Positions 31,214-39,625 of a stretch of DNA of 64,000 nucleotides are shown in pieces; position 1 is the first letter of the stretch; each line of letters starts with the position of its first letter. The notes beneath the pieces are model-generated. The model was not told the DNA's origin. It saw nothing but the letters and a program-made list of their open reading frames with translations, and did not search any database. The position numbers were made by a program, and so were the translations under genes. The stretch is from RAM1 sp050247515 (GTDB lineage: Bacteria; Pseudomonadota; Gammaproteobacteria; Burkholderiales; Burkholderiaceae_C), in assembly GCA_050247515.1 (NCBI GenBank), contig JBFWUB010000001.1, positions 310,001-374,000 of the forward strand, written 5' to 3'.

Positions 31214-32197
31214 TTACTTCTTCAGGATTTCGGGGTTCAGCGGCGTGAGCGGCTTGCCGTTGACCAGATAGCCGATCAGGTTGTCGGCCGCCAGGTTGCC
31301 CATGGCCAGGCGGGTGGGCACGCTGGCACTTGCAATATGCGGCGTCAGGACCACGTTGGGCACGGTCAGCAGGTCGGGGTGGACGGTGGGCTCGCCTTCA
31401 AAAACGTCCAGACCCGCCGCGGCGATCTTCCGGCTGCGCAGCGCCACGGCCAGTGCCGCGTCGTCCACAATGCCGCCGCGCGCGATGTTGATCAGATTGG
31501 CCGTGGGTTTCATCAGGGCCAGCTCGGCCGCGCCAATGGCGTGGTGCGAAGAGGCGGAGTACGGCAGCACCAGCACCAGGTGGTCTGCAGTCTTCAGCAG
31601 CTCTTCCTTGCTGACGTAGCGGGCCTTGCAGGCAGCCTCCAGCTCGGGCGACAGGCGCGAACGGTTGTGGTAAATCACGTTCATGCCAAAGCCATGGGCA
31701 CCGCGTTTGGCAATGCCCTGGCCGATGCGGCCCATGCCCAGAATCCCCAGCGTGGAGCCGTGCACGTCCGAGCCCGAGAACATCTCGTAGTTCCACTTGG
31801 TCCATTTGCCGGCGCGCAGGTAATGCTCGCTCTCGGTCACGCGGCGGGCGGTGGCCATCAGCAACGCGAAGCCGAAGTCGGCCGTGGTCTCGGTCAGCAC
31901 GTCGGGCGCATTGGTCGCCAGCACGCCGCGCGCCGACATGGCGTCCACGTCAAAGTTGTTGTAGCCCACAGCCATATTGGCCACGATCTTCAGCTGCGGG
32001 CAGGCGTCCAGCACGGCGGCGTCAATGCGCTCGCTGCTGGTGGTGAAAGCACCGACCTTGTCGGACATGCGCCGGGCCAGTTCGTCCTTGGGCCAGACGT
32101 CATCGGCCTGGTTGGTTTCAATGTCGAAATGCTGCGACAACCGCTCCAGCACTGACGGAAAAATGGCGCGCGCGACAAGAACCTTGGGTTTGCTCAT
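31214..32197 (-). CDS. D-2-hydroxyacid dehydrogenase (glyoxylate/hydroxypyruvate reductase type)
   Basis: A 327-residue NAD(P)-dependent reductase of the GyaR/GhrB group. The Rossmann motif GILGMGRIGQGIAKR, catalytic Arg in NIARGGIVDD, Glu in FEGEPTVHPDLL and His in LTPHIASAS are all present. It reduces glyoxylate or hydroxypyruvate. It is followed 5 bases later by rmuC. Confidence 0.91.
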   Translation of the reverse strand: MSKPKVLVARAIFPSVLERLSQHFDIETNQADDVWPKDELARRMSDKVGAFTTSSERIDAAVLDACPQLKIVANMAVGYNNFDVDAMSARGVLATNAPDVLTETTADFGFALLMATARRVTESEHYLRAGKWTKWNYEMFSGSDVHGSTLGILGMGRIGQGIAKRGAHGFGMNVIYHNRSRLSPELEAACKARYVSKEELLKTADHLVLVLPYSASSHHAIGAAELALMKPTANLINIARGGIVDDAALAVALRSRKIAAAGLDVFEGEPTVHPDLLTVPNVVLTPHIASASVPTRLAMGNLAADNLIGYLVNGKPLTPLNPEILKK

Positions 32198-32208
32198 GGA
32201 AGATGCCC

Positions 32209-33621
32209 TTAACGGAACCAGATGAAAGTCATGGCGATGAACAGCGGGATCAGGAACGCGCCCGACCAGGCCATGTAGCCAAAGAAGCTGGGCATTTTGA
32301 CACCGCGGTCCTCGGCAATGGCCTTGACCATCAGGTTCGGCGCATTGCCGATGTAGGTATTGGCTCCCATGAAAACAGCACCGGCCGAGATCGCGGCCAG
32401 CGTTGGCGCCAGCGCGGTCATCAGCACCGCCGGGTCGCCGCCGGCGGTGTTGAAGAACACCAGGTAAGTCGGCGCGTTGTCCAGGAACGAACTCAGCGCG
32501 CCCGTCGCCCAGAAATACATGGCCGGGTCGGGCGAGCCATCAGGCCGCGTCACGGCCGACACCACGGCGCCAAACGGCCCGTTGACTCCCGCCTTGAGCA
32601 TGGCGATGACCGGGATGATGGTGAGGAAAATGCCGGCGAACAGCTTGGCCACTTCGGCCATGGGGCCCCAGGAGAACTGGTTGTCGGCGTGCACCTTGCT
32701 GGCCGTGATTCCGAGCGACAGCAGCGTCACCGCGATCAGGCCGGCGTCACGCAACAAACCGGGCAGGCCCACCTCGGTGCCCATGATGTTGAAGCTGACC
32801 GGAGACTTCCAGAAGCCGCTCATCAGCACCAGACCAACGATGGCGGCCAGCAGCCAGAAGTTGCGGGCACCGTCAAAGCCGATGTCGCGCGTGTCCGGCG
32901 TAGGGTCCACCGGCAGTACCTCCTCGCGGCGGTGGTAGTACCACCAGTCCAGCGCATAAAAAATGGCCAGCAGCGCTCCGACAAGGAACAGCGTCTCCGG
33001 GAAGATGTGCCTGACCGTCCAGAAGAAGTCCACGCCTTTCAGGAAACCCAGGAACAGCGGCGGGTCGCCCAGCGGCGTGAGCGAGCCGCCCGCGTTGGAC
33101 ACGATGAAGATGAAGAACACCACCACATGCGCCTTGTGGGCCCGGTTGTCGTTGGCGCGGATCAACGGTCTGATCAGGAGCATCGAGGCACCCGTGGTGC
33201 CCATGAAACTCGCCAGGAACGCACCGATGGCCAGGATGGCGGTGTTCAGCCCCGGGCTGCCGTGCAGGTTGCCGCGGATGTGGATGCCGCCGGCCACGGT
33301 GAACAGTGCCGTCAGCAGGATCACGAACGGAATGTATTCGGCCAGCGCCGCGTGCACAAAGCTGGTCGCGGCAGCGCCAGCGCCAAAGGTCGCGGCAAAG
33401 GGCAGCAGGAACGCCAGCGACCACGCCGCCGCGACCTTGCCGAAGTGGTGGTGCCAGAACACGGGCGTGAGCAAGGGCATCAGGGCAATGCACAGCAGGA
33501 TGCCGGCAAAGGGCACGCCCCACAGCGGGGACAGCTTGCTGCCGTCGATATCGGCGGCTGTGGCCAGACCCGGCCACAACGCCACCAGCAGCCATGCGGC
33601 GGCCCAGCGGAAGGTTTTCAT
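32209..33621 (-). CDS. Sodium:proton antiporter / ion permease (NhaD-ArsB superfamily)
   Basis: A 470-residue polytopic membrane protein with a cleavable-looking N-terminal signal (MKTFRWAAAWLLVALWPGL) and more than ten transmembrane segments. FMGTTGASMLLIRPLI, VSNAGGSLTPLGDPPLF and FLDNAPTYLVFFN are hallmark blocks of the ion transporter superfamily, with DNAPTY near the ion site. Na+/H+ exchange is the usual annotation; the exact ion is not proven. A GGAG site precedes ATG 33621. Confidence 0.86.
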   Translation of the reverse strand: MKTFRWAAAWLLVALWPGLATAADIDGSKLSPLWGVPFAGILLCIALMPLLTPVFWHHHFGKVAAAWSLAFLLPFAATFGAGAAATSFVHAALAEYIPFVILLTALFTVAGGIHIRGNLHGSPGLNTAILAIGAFLASFMGTTGASMLLIRPLIRANDNRAHKAHVVVFFIFIVSNAGGSLTPLGDPPLFLGFLKGVDFFWTVRHIFPETLFLVGALLAIFYALDWWYYHRREEVLPVDPTPDTRDIGFDGARNFWLLAAIVGLVLMSGFWKSPVSFNIMGTEVGLPGLLRDAGLIAVTLLSLGITASKVHADNQFSWGPMAEVAKLFAGIFLTIIPVIAMLKAGVNGPFGAVVSAVTRPDGSPDPAMYFWATGALSSFLDNAPTYLVFFNTAGGDPAVLMTALAPTLAAISAGAVFMGANTYIGNAPNLMVKAIAEDRGVKMPSFFGYMAWSGAFLIPLFIAMTFIWFR

Positions 33622-33729
33622 GTTGTCTCCTGAAATCGCCACGGCCCGCCTGGAACCGGGGCCGCGCGCAGCCGTCGAGCATACCGAATCGCACCAGCGC
33701 CTCAATGTCAGGGAGCTGACGCCTGCCGA

Positions 33730-33781
33730 GCGCCGTAGTCCGCTGCCTACGGCGCGTTCCCCGGGCGTCCTACCGGACGCC
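33730..33781. repeat. Two tandem perfect hairpins upstream of csbD
   Basis: In the 217-base gap before csbD lie two perfect inverted repeats: GCGCCGTAG-N8-CTACGGCGC (33730-33755) and GGCGTCC-TACC-GGACGCC (33764-33781). Neither is followed by a T-run, so a simple terminator is unlikely. They may be leader structure, operator or an intergenic palindrome family. I see no other gene in the gap. Confidence 0.6.
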
Positions 33782-33838
33782 TGTGTTTGCGGTCCTAAAG
33801 TTTGTCCATCCATTCACCACCAACCACTGGAGCACATC

Positions 33839-34063
33839 ATGAATCAGGACCGTATTGAAGGTAACTGGAAGCAGTTCAAGGGCAAGGTCAAGGAGCAATG
33901 GGGCAAGCTGACCGACGACGACCTGGACGTCATCGCCGGCAAGCGCGACCAGCTGCTGGGCCGCATCCAGGAGCGGCACGGCGTGGCCAAGGACGAGGCC
34001 GAAAAGCAGGTGAAGAACTGGGAGAGCCGCAACCCGGACTTCCGCTTCGAGAAGTCGCTGTGA
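33839..34063 (+). CDS. CsbD-family stress protein
   Basis: A 74-residue CsbD protein (MNQDRIEGNWKQFKGKVKEQWG, then LTDDDLDVIAGKRDQLLGRIQ), a small helical hydrophilic family induced by general stress in many bacteria. The biochemical role is unknown. It is followed 22 bases later by a small secreted-protein gene; the two may form a stress operon, plausibly RpoS-dependent. Confidence 0.9.
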   Translation: MNQDRIEGNWKQFKGKVKEQWGKLTDDDLDVIAGKRDQLLGRIQERHGVAKDEAEKQVKNWESRNPDFRFEKSL

Positions 34064-34085
34064 CTGGCACACGCAGGAGACATCC

Positions 34086-34457
34086 ATGAAACATCAGCTG
34101 ATCACGCTGGCCGTGGCCGCCTGCTGCATGGCCGCCGGCGCTGCCGGCGCCATGACCAAGGAAGAGCACAAGGCGCAGAAGGACCGCATCGAGGCCGACT
34201 ACAAGGCGGCCAAGGCCAAATGCGACACGCTCAAGGCCAACGCCAAGGATGTGTGCGAGCAGGAAGCCAAGGGTGCCGAAAAGGTAGCCAAGGCCGAACT
34301 GGAAGCCGCCTACAAGCCGGACGCCAAGGCCACCGAAAAGGTCGCCAAGGTCAAGGCCGAAGCCGCCTATGAAGTGGCCAGGGAAAAATGCGACGACATG
34401 TCCGGCAATGCCAAGGACAGCTGCGTCGCCGACGCCAAGAAGTTGCGCAAGATGTAG
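34086..34457 (+). CDS. Small secreted Ala/Lys-rich protein, function unknown
   Basis: A 123-residue protein with a signal peptide (cleavage near AGAMT, about residue 22) and a mature part that is almost all charged helix, rich in Lys, Ala and Glu with repeated AKAKC/AREKC and KVAKxxxEAAY elements. Four mature cysteines (in AKCDT, DVCEQ, EKCDD, DSCVA) suggest two disulfides. Similar small proteins follow csbD in related bacteria. I do not recognise a defined function. Confidence 0.75.
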   Translation: MKHQLITLAVAACCMAAGAAGAMTKEEHKAQKDRIEADYKAAKAKCDTLKANAKDVCEQEAKGAEKVAKAELEAAYKPDAKATEKVAKVKAEAAYEVAREKCDDMSGNAKDSCVADAKKLRKM

Positions 34458-34499
34458 TCTTGCGACCGCCCGCGCATCCTGAAGGGATGCCGCAGGCAG

Positions 34500-34526
34500 A
34501 GGCCGGCCCTACGGGGTCGGCCTTTT
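34500..34526 (+). terminator. Rho-independent terminator after the csbD operon
   Basis: AGGCCG (34500-34505) pairs with CGGCCT (34518-34523), with further pairing inside, followed by a T-run to about 34527. It lies between this operon and the convergent nitroreductase gene. Confidence 0.7.
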
Positions 34527-34538
34527 TCCATGAGCGTA

Positions 34539-35264
34539 TCAGCCCAGCCAGCGGGTGAACTGCTCCACCGGCTCGCGCGGTGTGTGAAAGCTGTTCACCT
34601 TGTCGGACTCGTCCGCGTACCCCATGGCCATGCCGCACACCAGCATTTCATCCGCGCCGGCGCCAATGTGGGGGAGGATGATTTTGGCAAAGCCGTTCCA
34701 GGCCGCCTGGGGGCAGGTATGCAGGCCCCGCGCCCGTGCCGCGACCATGATGCTTTGCAGGAACATGCCGTAATCCACCAGCGAGCCGCGGCCCATCACC
34801 CGGTCCAGCGTGAACATCAGGCCCACCGGCGCGTCGAACAGCTTGAAGTTGCGCTGGTGCTGCGCGTGCATCCTGTCCTTGTCGCCCTTGGTGATGCCCA
34901 GCAGGCCGTACAGGCTCCAGCCGTTTTCGCGGCGCCGGTCGATGTACGGGCTCACCCATTTTTCAGGGTAGTAGTCATATTCCTCGCGGTACTCCGCCGC
35001 CAGGGCGGGGTTGGCATAGATGGCATCGTGCGCCTCGCAGACCTTTTTCACGAGCGCGTCACGGCTGTCGCCCTGGAGCACGTAGACCTTCCAGGGCTGG
35101 GTGTTGGTGCCCGACGGCGCGCGGCTGGCCACGCGCAGTATGTCGGCGATCTGCTCGCGCGCCACGGCACGGGGCAGGAAGGCGCGGGCGGAAAAGCGGC
35201 TTTCGATGGCGGCGTCCACGCTGGCTGTGTCCTTGACGACGGTACTGACCTGGGATTGCGTCAC
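34539..35264 (-). CDS. Nitroreductase-family FMN oxidoreductase
   Basis: A 241-residue nitroreductase-like flavoprotein. RFSARAFLPRAVAREQIADIL and RVASRAPSGTNTQPWKVYVL are the N-terminal FMN-binding blocks and CGMAMGYADES the C-terminal one. The start is GTG, overlapping the thioesterase stop (GTGA). Reduces nitroaromatics or quinones in related proteins; the natural substrate is unknown. Confidence 0.9.
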   Translation of the reverse strand: MTQSQVSTVVKDTASVDAAIESRFSARAFLPRAVAREQIADILRVASRAPSGTNTQPWKVYVLQGDSRDALVKKVCEAHDAIYANPALAAEYREEYDYYPEKWVSPYIDRRRENGWSLYGLLGITKGDKDRMHAQHQRNFKLFDAPVGLMFTLDRVMGRGSLVDYGMFLQSIMVAARARGLHTCPQAAWNGFAKIILPHIGAGADEMLVCGMAMGYADESDKVNSFHTPREPVEQFTRWLG

Positions 35265-35707
35265 TTGAGTTGCTCCAGAACGGTTTTGAGAGGCGCAGGC
35301 AGCGGCACCGGCCTGCGGGTTTTGCTGTCGACGTAAACGTGAATGAAATGGCCCTTGGCCGCGGTCAGCGGCTCGCCCTGCGCGAACAGCCCCACCTCAT
35401 AGCGCACGCTGGACGTTCCCATATGCGCCACGCGCAAACCGGCCTCCACCGTCTGCGGGAAGGCAAGCGACGCAAAGTAGTTGCATTGCGTCTCGATGAC
35501 CAGGCCGATAGTGTCGCCCCCATGGATATCCAGCACACCCTGCTCGATCAGGTGGGCGTTGACCACCGTGTCAAACCAGCTATAGTACACGACGTTGTTC
35601 ACGTGGCCATAGGCGTCGTTGTCCATCCAGCGGGTGCTGATGGGGCGGAACACGCGGTAGCCGCTGCGCGGCTCGGGCTGGGGTTTGGCGGGCTTGGTGT
35701 CGTTCAT
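35261..35707 (-). CDS. Acyl-CoA thioesterase (4HBT hotdog fold)
   Basis: A 148-residue YbgC/4HBT-type thioesterase. The active-site block RWMDNDAYGHVNNVVYYSWF has the catalytic Asp and the conserved GHVNN. Overlaps both neighbours by 4 bases (ATGA with the deacetylase, GTGA with the nitroreductase). Hydrolyses acyl-CoA esters; chain specificity unknown. Confidence 0.9.
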   Translation of the reverse strand: MNDTKPAKPQPEPRSGYRVFRPISTRWMDNDAYGHVNNVVYYSWFDTVVNAHLIEQGVLDIHGGDTIGLVIETQCNYFASLAFPQTVEAGLRVAHMGTSSVRYEVGLFAQGEPLTAAKGHFIHVYVDSKTRRPVPLPAPLKTVLEQLK

Positions 35708-36636
35708 CGCGTCAGATTCTGCCAGCGCCGCCAGTATTCGACAGCCACACGGAAGGTGTTGACCTGCACCTGCACGGTGTCCTCCAGCCGCTTGCCGTAG
35801 CCCCCGGCCATGGCAAACGCCAGCGGCACGCGCCGCTGCCACGCCCAGTCGAACACGCGGCGGTCGCGCGCCTCCAGGCCATCCCAGGTGAGCTTCAGGC
35901 GGCCCAGGCGGTCGCCTTCATGCGGGTCGGCGCCCGCCAGGTAAATGATCAGCGACGGCGCAAACCGCCGGTCCAGTTCGTCCAGCGCGGTCTCCAGCGC
36001 GTGCAGGTACTCGTCGTCGCGGCAACCATCGGGCAGGTCCACGTCAATGTCACTGGCTTCCTTGCGAAACGGGAAGTTCTTCTGCCCATGCAGGGACAGC
36101 GTGAAAACGCTGGGATCGTTGCGGAAAATGCTGGCCGTGCCGTTGCCCTGGTGCACATCCAGGTCAATCACTGCCACCCGCAGGCTGGGCCCGGGCCGCC
36201 CGCGCGCCTGCTCGGCCTGCATCAGCCGTGCCGCCACAGCAGCGTCATTGAACACGCAAAAACCGCCGCCCTTGTCGGCATAGGCATGGTGCGTACCGCC
36301 TGCGATGTTGGCCGCCACACCCTCCCTGAACGCTGCGCGGCAGGCACCGATGGTGGCGCCGACCGAGCGGCGCGCCCGTTCGGCCATGGCCTCGCTCCAG
36401 GGAAAACCGATCTCACGTATGAGCTGCGCGCTGGCGGACCCGGTGGCAATGGCATCAATATAGGCAGGTGTGTGGGCCAAAGCCAGCTCGCCGTCACTGG
36501 CACGCAGGGCCTGCATCAACCGCACCTGGGGCAGATGCGCAGCAATCTGGTCGCGCAGCAGCTGGTACTTGCCCATCGGGAACCGGTGCCCGGCTGGCAG
36601 CGGCAGCACAAACTGATCGGCATAAAACACCTGCAT
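35704..36636 (-). CDS. Histone-deacetylase-family amidohydrolase
   Basis: A 310-residue HDAC/AcuC/acetylpolyamine-amidohydrolase-like protein. The zinc-site motifs are intact: GGTHHAYADKGGGFCVFND with the catalytic His pair, VIDLDVHQGNGT with zinc ligands, and YLAGADPHEGDRLG with the third ligand Asp; the Gly-rich MAGGYG closes the site. Bacterial members deacetylate small acetylated amines or proteins. First gene of a three-gene overlapping operon with thioesterase and nitroreductase. Confidence 0.9.
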   Translation of the reverse strand: MQVFYADQFVLPLPAGHRFPMGKYQLLRDQIAAHLPQVRLMQALRASDGELALAHTPAYIDAIATGSASAQLIREIGFPWSEAMAERARRSVGATIGACRAAFREGVAANIAGGTHHAYADKGGGFCVFNDAAVAARLMQAEQARGRPGPSLRVAVIDLDVHQGNGTASIFRNDPSVFTLSLHGQKNFPFRKEASDIDVDLPDGCRDDEYLHALETALDELDRRFAPSLIIYLAGADPHEGDRLGRLKLTWDGLEARDRRVFDWAWQRRVPLAFAMAGGYGKRLEDTVQVQVNTFRVAVEYWRRWQNLTR

Positions 36637-36713
36637 TGGCCGATTGTGTCCCGAGCATGAAATCTGCCGCGCCGCCGACCTGATTGGGCTGATCTAGGCG
36701 CCGGCTTCTAAAA

Positions 36714-36787
36714 TGTTGCGGCGCAACAAAATCCACTTGCAAAAGATCGGGATAACCCTATACTTCGATTCATGCTGCACTGCAACA
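36714..36787 (+). promoter_or_regulatory. phaP promoter flanked by two PhaR-type operators
   Basis: TTGCAA (36737-36742), a 16-base spacer and TATACT (36759-36764) form a sigma70 promoter. Immediately upstream of the -35 is the perfect dyad TGTTGCGGCGCAACA (36714-36728), and at the predicted start site is the near-perfect TGCTGCACTGCAACA (36773-36787). Repressor PhaR binds two such sites at these positions in the Ralstonia eutropha phaP1 promoter, releasing when polyhydroxybutyrate granules form. Confidence 0.75.
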
Positions 36788-36852
36788 TAAACGGGCTCTC
36801 CCGGTTCAGCGCAGATATTTGATCCTGACCTCAACTTACTGGAGATACGAAT

Positions 36853-37395
36853 ATGCTGACCGCTGAACAAATCCTGGCCGCCCACAAAGCCAACGTCGAA
36901 ACCCTGTTTGGCCTGACCACCAAGGCCTTCGAAGGCGTCGAGAAGCTCGTCGAGCTGAACGTGACCGCCTCCAAAGCCGCCCTGACCGAAGCCTCGGGCA
37001 CCGCCCAGGCCGTCCTGAGCGTCAAGGACGCGCAAGAGCTGCTGGCCCTGCAAGCCGCCATGTTCCAGCCCCTGGCCGAGAAGACCGCTGCCTACAGCCG
37101 TCACCTGTATGACATCGCCTCGGGCACCGGCGCCGAATTCGGCAAGGCTTTCGAAGCCCAGGCCGCTGACGCCCAGAAGAAGTTCATGGCCGTGGTGGAC
37201 AACGCCTCCAAGAATGCTCCGGCTGGTTCCGAGACCGCCGTTGCCGTGTTCAAGAGCGCCATTGCCGCCGGCAACAACGCCCTGGAATCCGTGCAAAAGG
37301 CCGTGAAGCAAGCCACCGACGTGGCCGAAGCCAACTTCAACGCCGTGGCCAGCACCGCTGTCAACGCCGCCAAGACCACCGCCAAGAAGCGCTAA
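36853..37395 (+). CDS. phaP: Phasin (polyhydroxyalkanoate granule-associated protein)
   Basis: A 180-residue PhaP1-type phasin that coats polyhydroxyalkanoate granules. It begins MLTAEQILAAHKANVETLFG, typical of Burkholderiales phasins, is almost entirely amphipathic helix, and ends in an Ala/Lys-rich tail. A GGAGAT ribosome site and PhaR-type operators precede it. This implies that the organism stores PHB; the phaCAB genes are not in this window. Confidence 0.94.
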   Translation: MLTAEQILAAHKANVETLFGLTTKAFEGVEKLVELNVTASKAALTEASGTAQAVLSVKDAQELLALQAAMFQPLAEKTAAYSRHLYDIASGTGAEFGKAFEAQAADAQKKFMAVVDNASKNAPAGSETAVAVFKSAIAAGNNALESVQKAVKQATDVAEANFNAVASTAVNAAKTTAKKR

Positions 37396-37548
37396 GCCTG
37401 TTGAAGAGGGGATTTTTGCCCCTACTTCAGTGGAGCGGGAACTCTACTGTTCCCCCACAATCCATCAGACACTCTTGTTGTTGAACGAGAGTTCTTCAGG
37501 TTGTCTCCTCGGGTCCTTTCGACACCCTCGCGGTTCAGGGATCCCTTC

Positions 37549-37579
37549 AAGGCCCGGTTTTCGAACCGGGCCTTTTTTT
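37549..37579. terminator. Rho-independent terminator between phaP and the patatin gene
   Basis: Perfect 11-bp stem AAGGCCCGGTT-TTCG-AACCGGGCCTT with a UUCG-type loop and a T7 tract. It lies about 155 bases after the phaP stop; the stretch between (37396-37548) shows another weaker GGGG/CCCC hairpin near 37409 and no gene. It also borders the end of the convergent patatin gene. Confidence 0.88.
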
Positions 37580-38537
37580 ATCTGGACTTCGCCTCGATGG
37601 CCGCGCGCAGTGGCGTGAGCGCCTGCTGCATCGCCACCCGCCCTGCCTCCACCGATCTGCGCCGCGACGCAAAGTCCGCGCTGCGTACCCCGCCCAGCGC
37701 CGGACGGACCACCACGTCCGCCTCCCTGAGCTCCCAGGCATTGATGCTCTTGCCCATGATGGCAAAGGTCTGCAGCAGGATCTGCAGGCTGTCGCCCGCC
37801 GGGTTGCCTTCGGGTGCGCTGGAGATGTCCACCGCAATGACCAGCTCGGCCCCCATCTGGCGCGCATGGCGCACCGGCACTGGCGACACCAGCCCACCGT
37901 CCACATAGTCGCGCCCCGCGATGCTGACCGGCTGGAACACCGACGGCACCGCGCTGGACGCGCGCACCGCCGTGCCGGTGTCGCCACGCTGGAACAGCAC
38001 GCCCTGGCCACTGTTCAGGTCAGTCGCCACAATGCCCAGCGGCAACGCCATGCTTTCGATCAGGCGGTTGCCCACCTGCTGGTTGACGTAACGCGCCAGC
38101 GCTTCCCCGCGCAACATGCCGCGGTTGAAGATCGGCAGCATCCAGTCGGCAAAGGCGGCCTCCTCCATGCTGTCGGCCACCTGCTGCAGCTGCGCACCGG
38201 TTTTGCCACTGGCGTACAGCGCGGCCACGAGGCTTCCCGCCGATGTGCCCGTCACCACGTCCGGCCTGATACCCGCCTCCTCCAGCACCTGGATCACACC
38301 CACATGGGCGAAGCCGCGTGCTGCGCCGCCGCCCAGCGCCAGACCAATGCGGGGCGGCTTTTTGGCGACCGCTGGCGGGATTTCCGCCGGTGGGCTCATC
38401 CGTGGGCCGTCCACCGGCGCAGACGCACAGCCCGCCAGCACCGCGGCCGTGCCCACCAACAGCCAGCGACGCAGCGCCCCAAAAGACCTGCCGTCAGTCC
38501 TGCTTTTATTAAGAATGATTCGTGTTTGCTTTATCAT
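37578..38537 (-). CDS. Patatin-like phospholipase lipoprotein
   Basis: A 319-residue protein with a signal sequence and lipobox LAGC (Cys about 37), then a patatin domain: the oxyanion GLALGGGAARGFAHVG, nucleophile Ser in GTSAG and catalytic Asp in YVDGGLVSPVPV. Bacterial RssA/YlbK-like members are putative esterases or phospholipases. The start at 38537 leaves a long n-region before the hydrophobic stretch; a shorter internal start is possible. Its start region overlaps the divergent iron-regulated promoter. Confidence 0.87.
   Translation of the reverse strand: MIKQTRIILNKSRTDGRSFGALRRWLLVGTAAVLAGCASAPVDGPRMSPPAEIPPAVAKKPPRIGLALGGGAARGFAHVGVIQVLEEAGIRPDVVTGTSAGSLVAALYASGKTGAQLQQVADSMEEAAFADWMLPIFNRGMLRGEALARYVNQQVGNRLIESMALPLGIVATDLNSGQGVLFQRGDTGTAVRASSAVPSVFQPVSIAGRDYVDGGLVSPVPVRHARQMGAELVIAVDISSAPEGNPAGDSLQILLQTFAIMGKSINAWELREADVVVRPALGGVRSADFASRRRSVEAGRVAMQQALTPLRAAIEAKSR
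38509..38537 (+). promoter_or_regulatory. Promoter with partial Fur-box-like sequence upstream of the Fe(III)-binding protein gene
   Basis: TTAAGA (38509-38514), a 17-base spacer and TATCAT (38532-38537) form a promoter. AATGATTCGTG within it partly resembles a Fur box and sits in an AT-rich island. Downstream is a ferric-iron-binding protein gene. The Fur match is weaker than the sites near bfd and hemP. Confidence 0.45.
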
Positions 38538-38576
38538 TGCGCCATCCGCATTCCCACACTTCCATTTGCCACCATC

Positions 38577-39614
38577 ATGATCAAAAACGTACTTTGCATG
38601 GCCCTGATTGCCGCCGCCGGCGCCGCCACGGCGCAGGAACAGGTCGTCAACCTGTACTCGGCCCGCCACTACTCGACCGACGAGGCGCTGTACAGCAACT
38701 TCACCAAGGCCACCGGCATCAAGATCAACCGCGTGGACGCCGATGATGCCGGGATTCTGGCGCGGCTGAAGGCCGAGGGCGCCGCCTCCCCGGCCGACGT
38801 GATCCTGCTGGTGGACGCGGCGCGCCTGTACCGCGGCGAAGTCGACGGCCTGTTCCAGCCCATCCAGTCCAAGGTGCTGGCCGACGCCATCCCCGCGCAG
38901 TACCAGGGCAAGGCCAGCGCCGAGGGTACGCCCTGGTTCGGCTTTTCGACCCGCGCGCGCGTCGTGGTGTACGACAAGCTGCGCGTCAAGAAGGAGGATG
39001 TGGATACCTATGAAGAGCTGGGCGAGCCCAAGAACAAGGGCAAGGTCTGCCTGCGCTCGGGCTCGCACCCGTACAACCTGTCGCTGTTCGGCGCCGTGAC
39101 CGAGCACCTGGGCGAGCAGAAGGCCGAAGCCTGGCTCAAGGGTGTAGTGGACAACATGGCGCGCGCGCCCAAGGGCGGCGACACCGACCAGATCAAGGCC
39201 GTGGGCTCGGGTGAATGCCAGGTGGCGGTGAGCAACAGCTATTACATCGCCCGCCTGCTGCGCTCCAGCAACCCTGATGACAAGGCGCTGATGGACAAGG
39301 TGGGTATTGTGTTCCCCAACCAGTCCACCTGGGGCACCCATCTGAACATCGCTGGCGGCGCAGTTGCAAAACACGCCAAGAACAAGGCCAACGCCATCAA
39401 GTTTCTGGAATACCTGGCCAGCCCCGAAGCGCAGAACTACTTTGCCAACGGCAACAACGAATGGCCCACGGCCAAGGGCGTGAAGGTCAACAACGCCGCG
39501 CTGAATGCCATCAGCGGCGGCGGCGACTTCAAGGCCGAGACCATCCCCCTGGCCGCCGTCGGCGCCAACACCACCAAGGTGCAGCAGATGCTGGACCGGG
39601 TGGGATTCCGATAA
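38577..39614 (+). CDS. Fe(3+) ABC transporter substrate-binding protein (FbpA/FutA type)
   Basis: A 345-residue periplasmic binding protein. Signal peptide (MIKNVLCMALIAAAGAATA), then VVNLYSARHYSTDEALYSNF, characteristic of ferric-ion-binding proteins with a Tyr ligand near the N-terminus; the SNSYYIARLL segment contains the C-lobe Tyr-Tyr pair that binds Fe(III). No permease or ATPase genes follow, so the rest of the transporter is encoded elsewhere. Confidence 0.92.
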   Translation: MIKNVLCMALIAAAGAATAQEQVVNLYSARHYSTDEALYSNFTKATGIKINRVDADDAGILARLKAEGAASPADVILLVDAARLYRGEVDGLFQPIQSKVLADAIPAQYQGKASAEGTPWFGFSTRARVVVYDKLRVKKEDVDTYEELGEPKNKGKVCLRSGSHPYNLSLFGAVTEHLGEQKAEAWLKGVVDNMARAPKGGDTDQIKAVGSGECQVAVSNSYYIARLLRSSNPDDKALMDKVGIVFPNQSTWGTHLNIAGGAVAKHAKNKANAIKFLEYLASPEAQNYFANGNNEWPTAKGVKVNNAALNAISGGGDFKAETIPLAAVGANTTKVQQMLDRVGFR

Positions 39615-39625
39615 ACCTGCGCCAT

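Noticed and set aside
32203..33633. 476-codon plus-strand frame opposite the antiporter
   Set aside because: The translation is Gln/Arg/His-rich noise complementary to a membrane protein gene.
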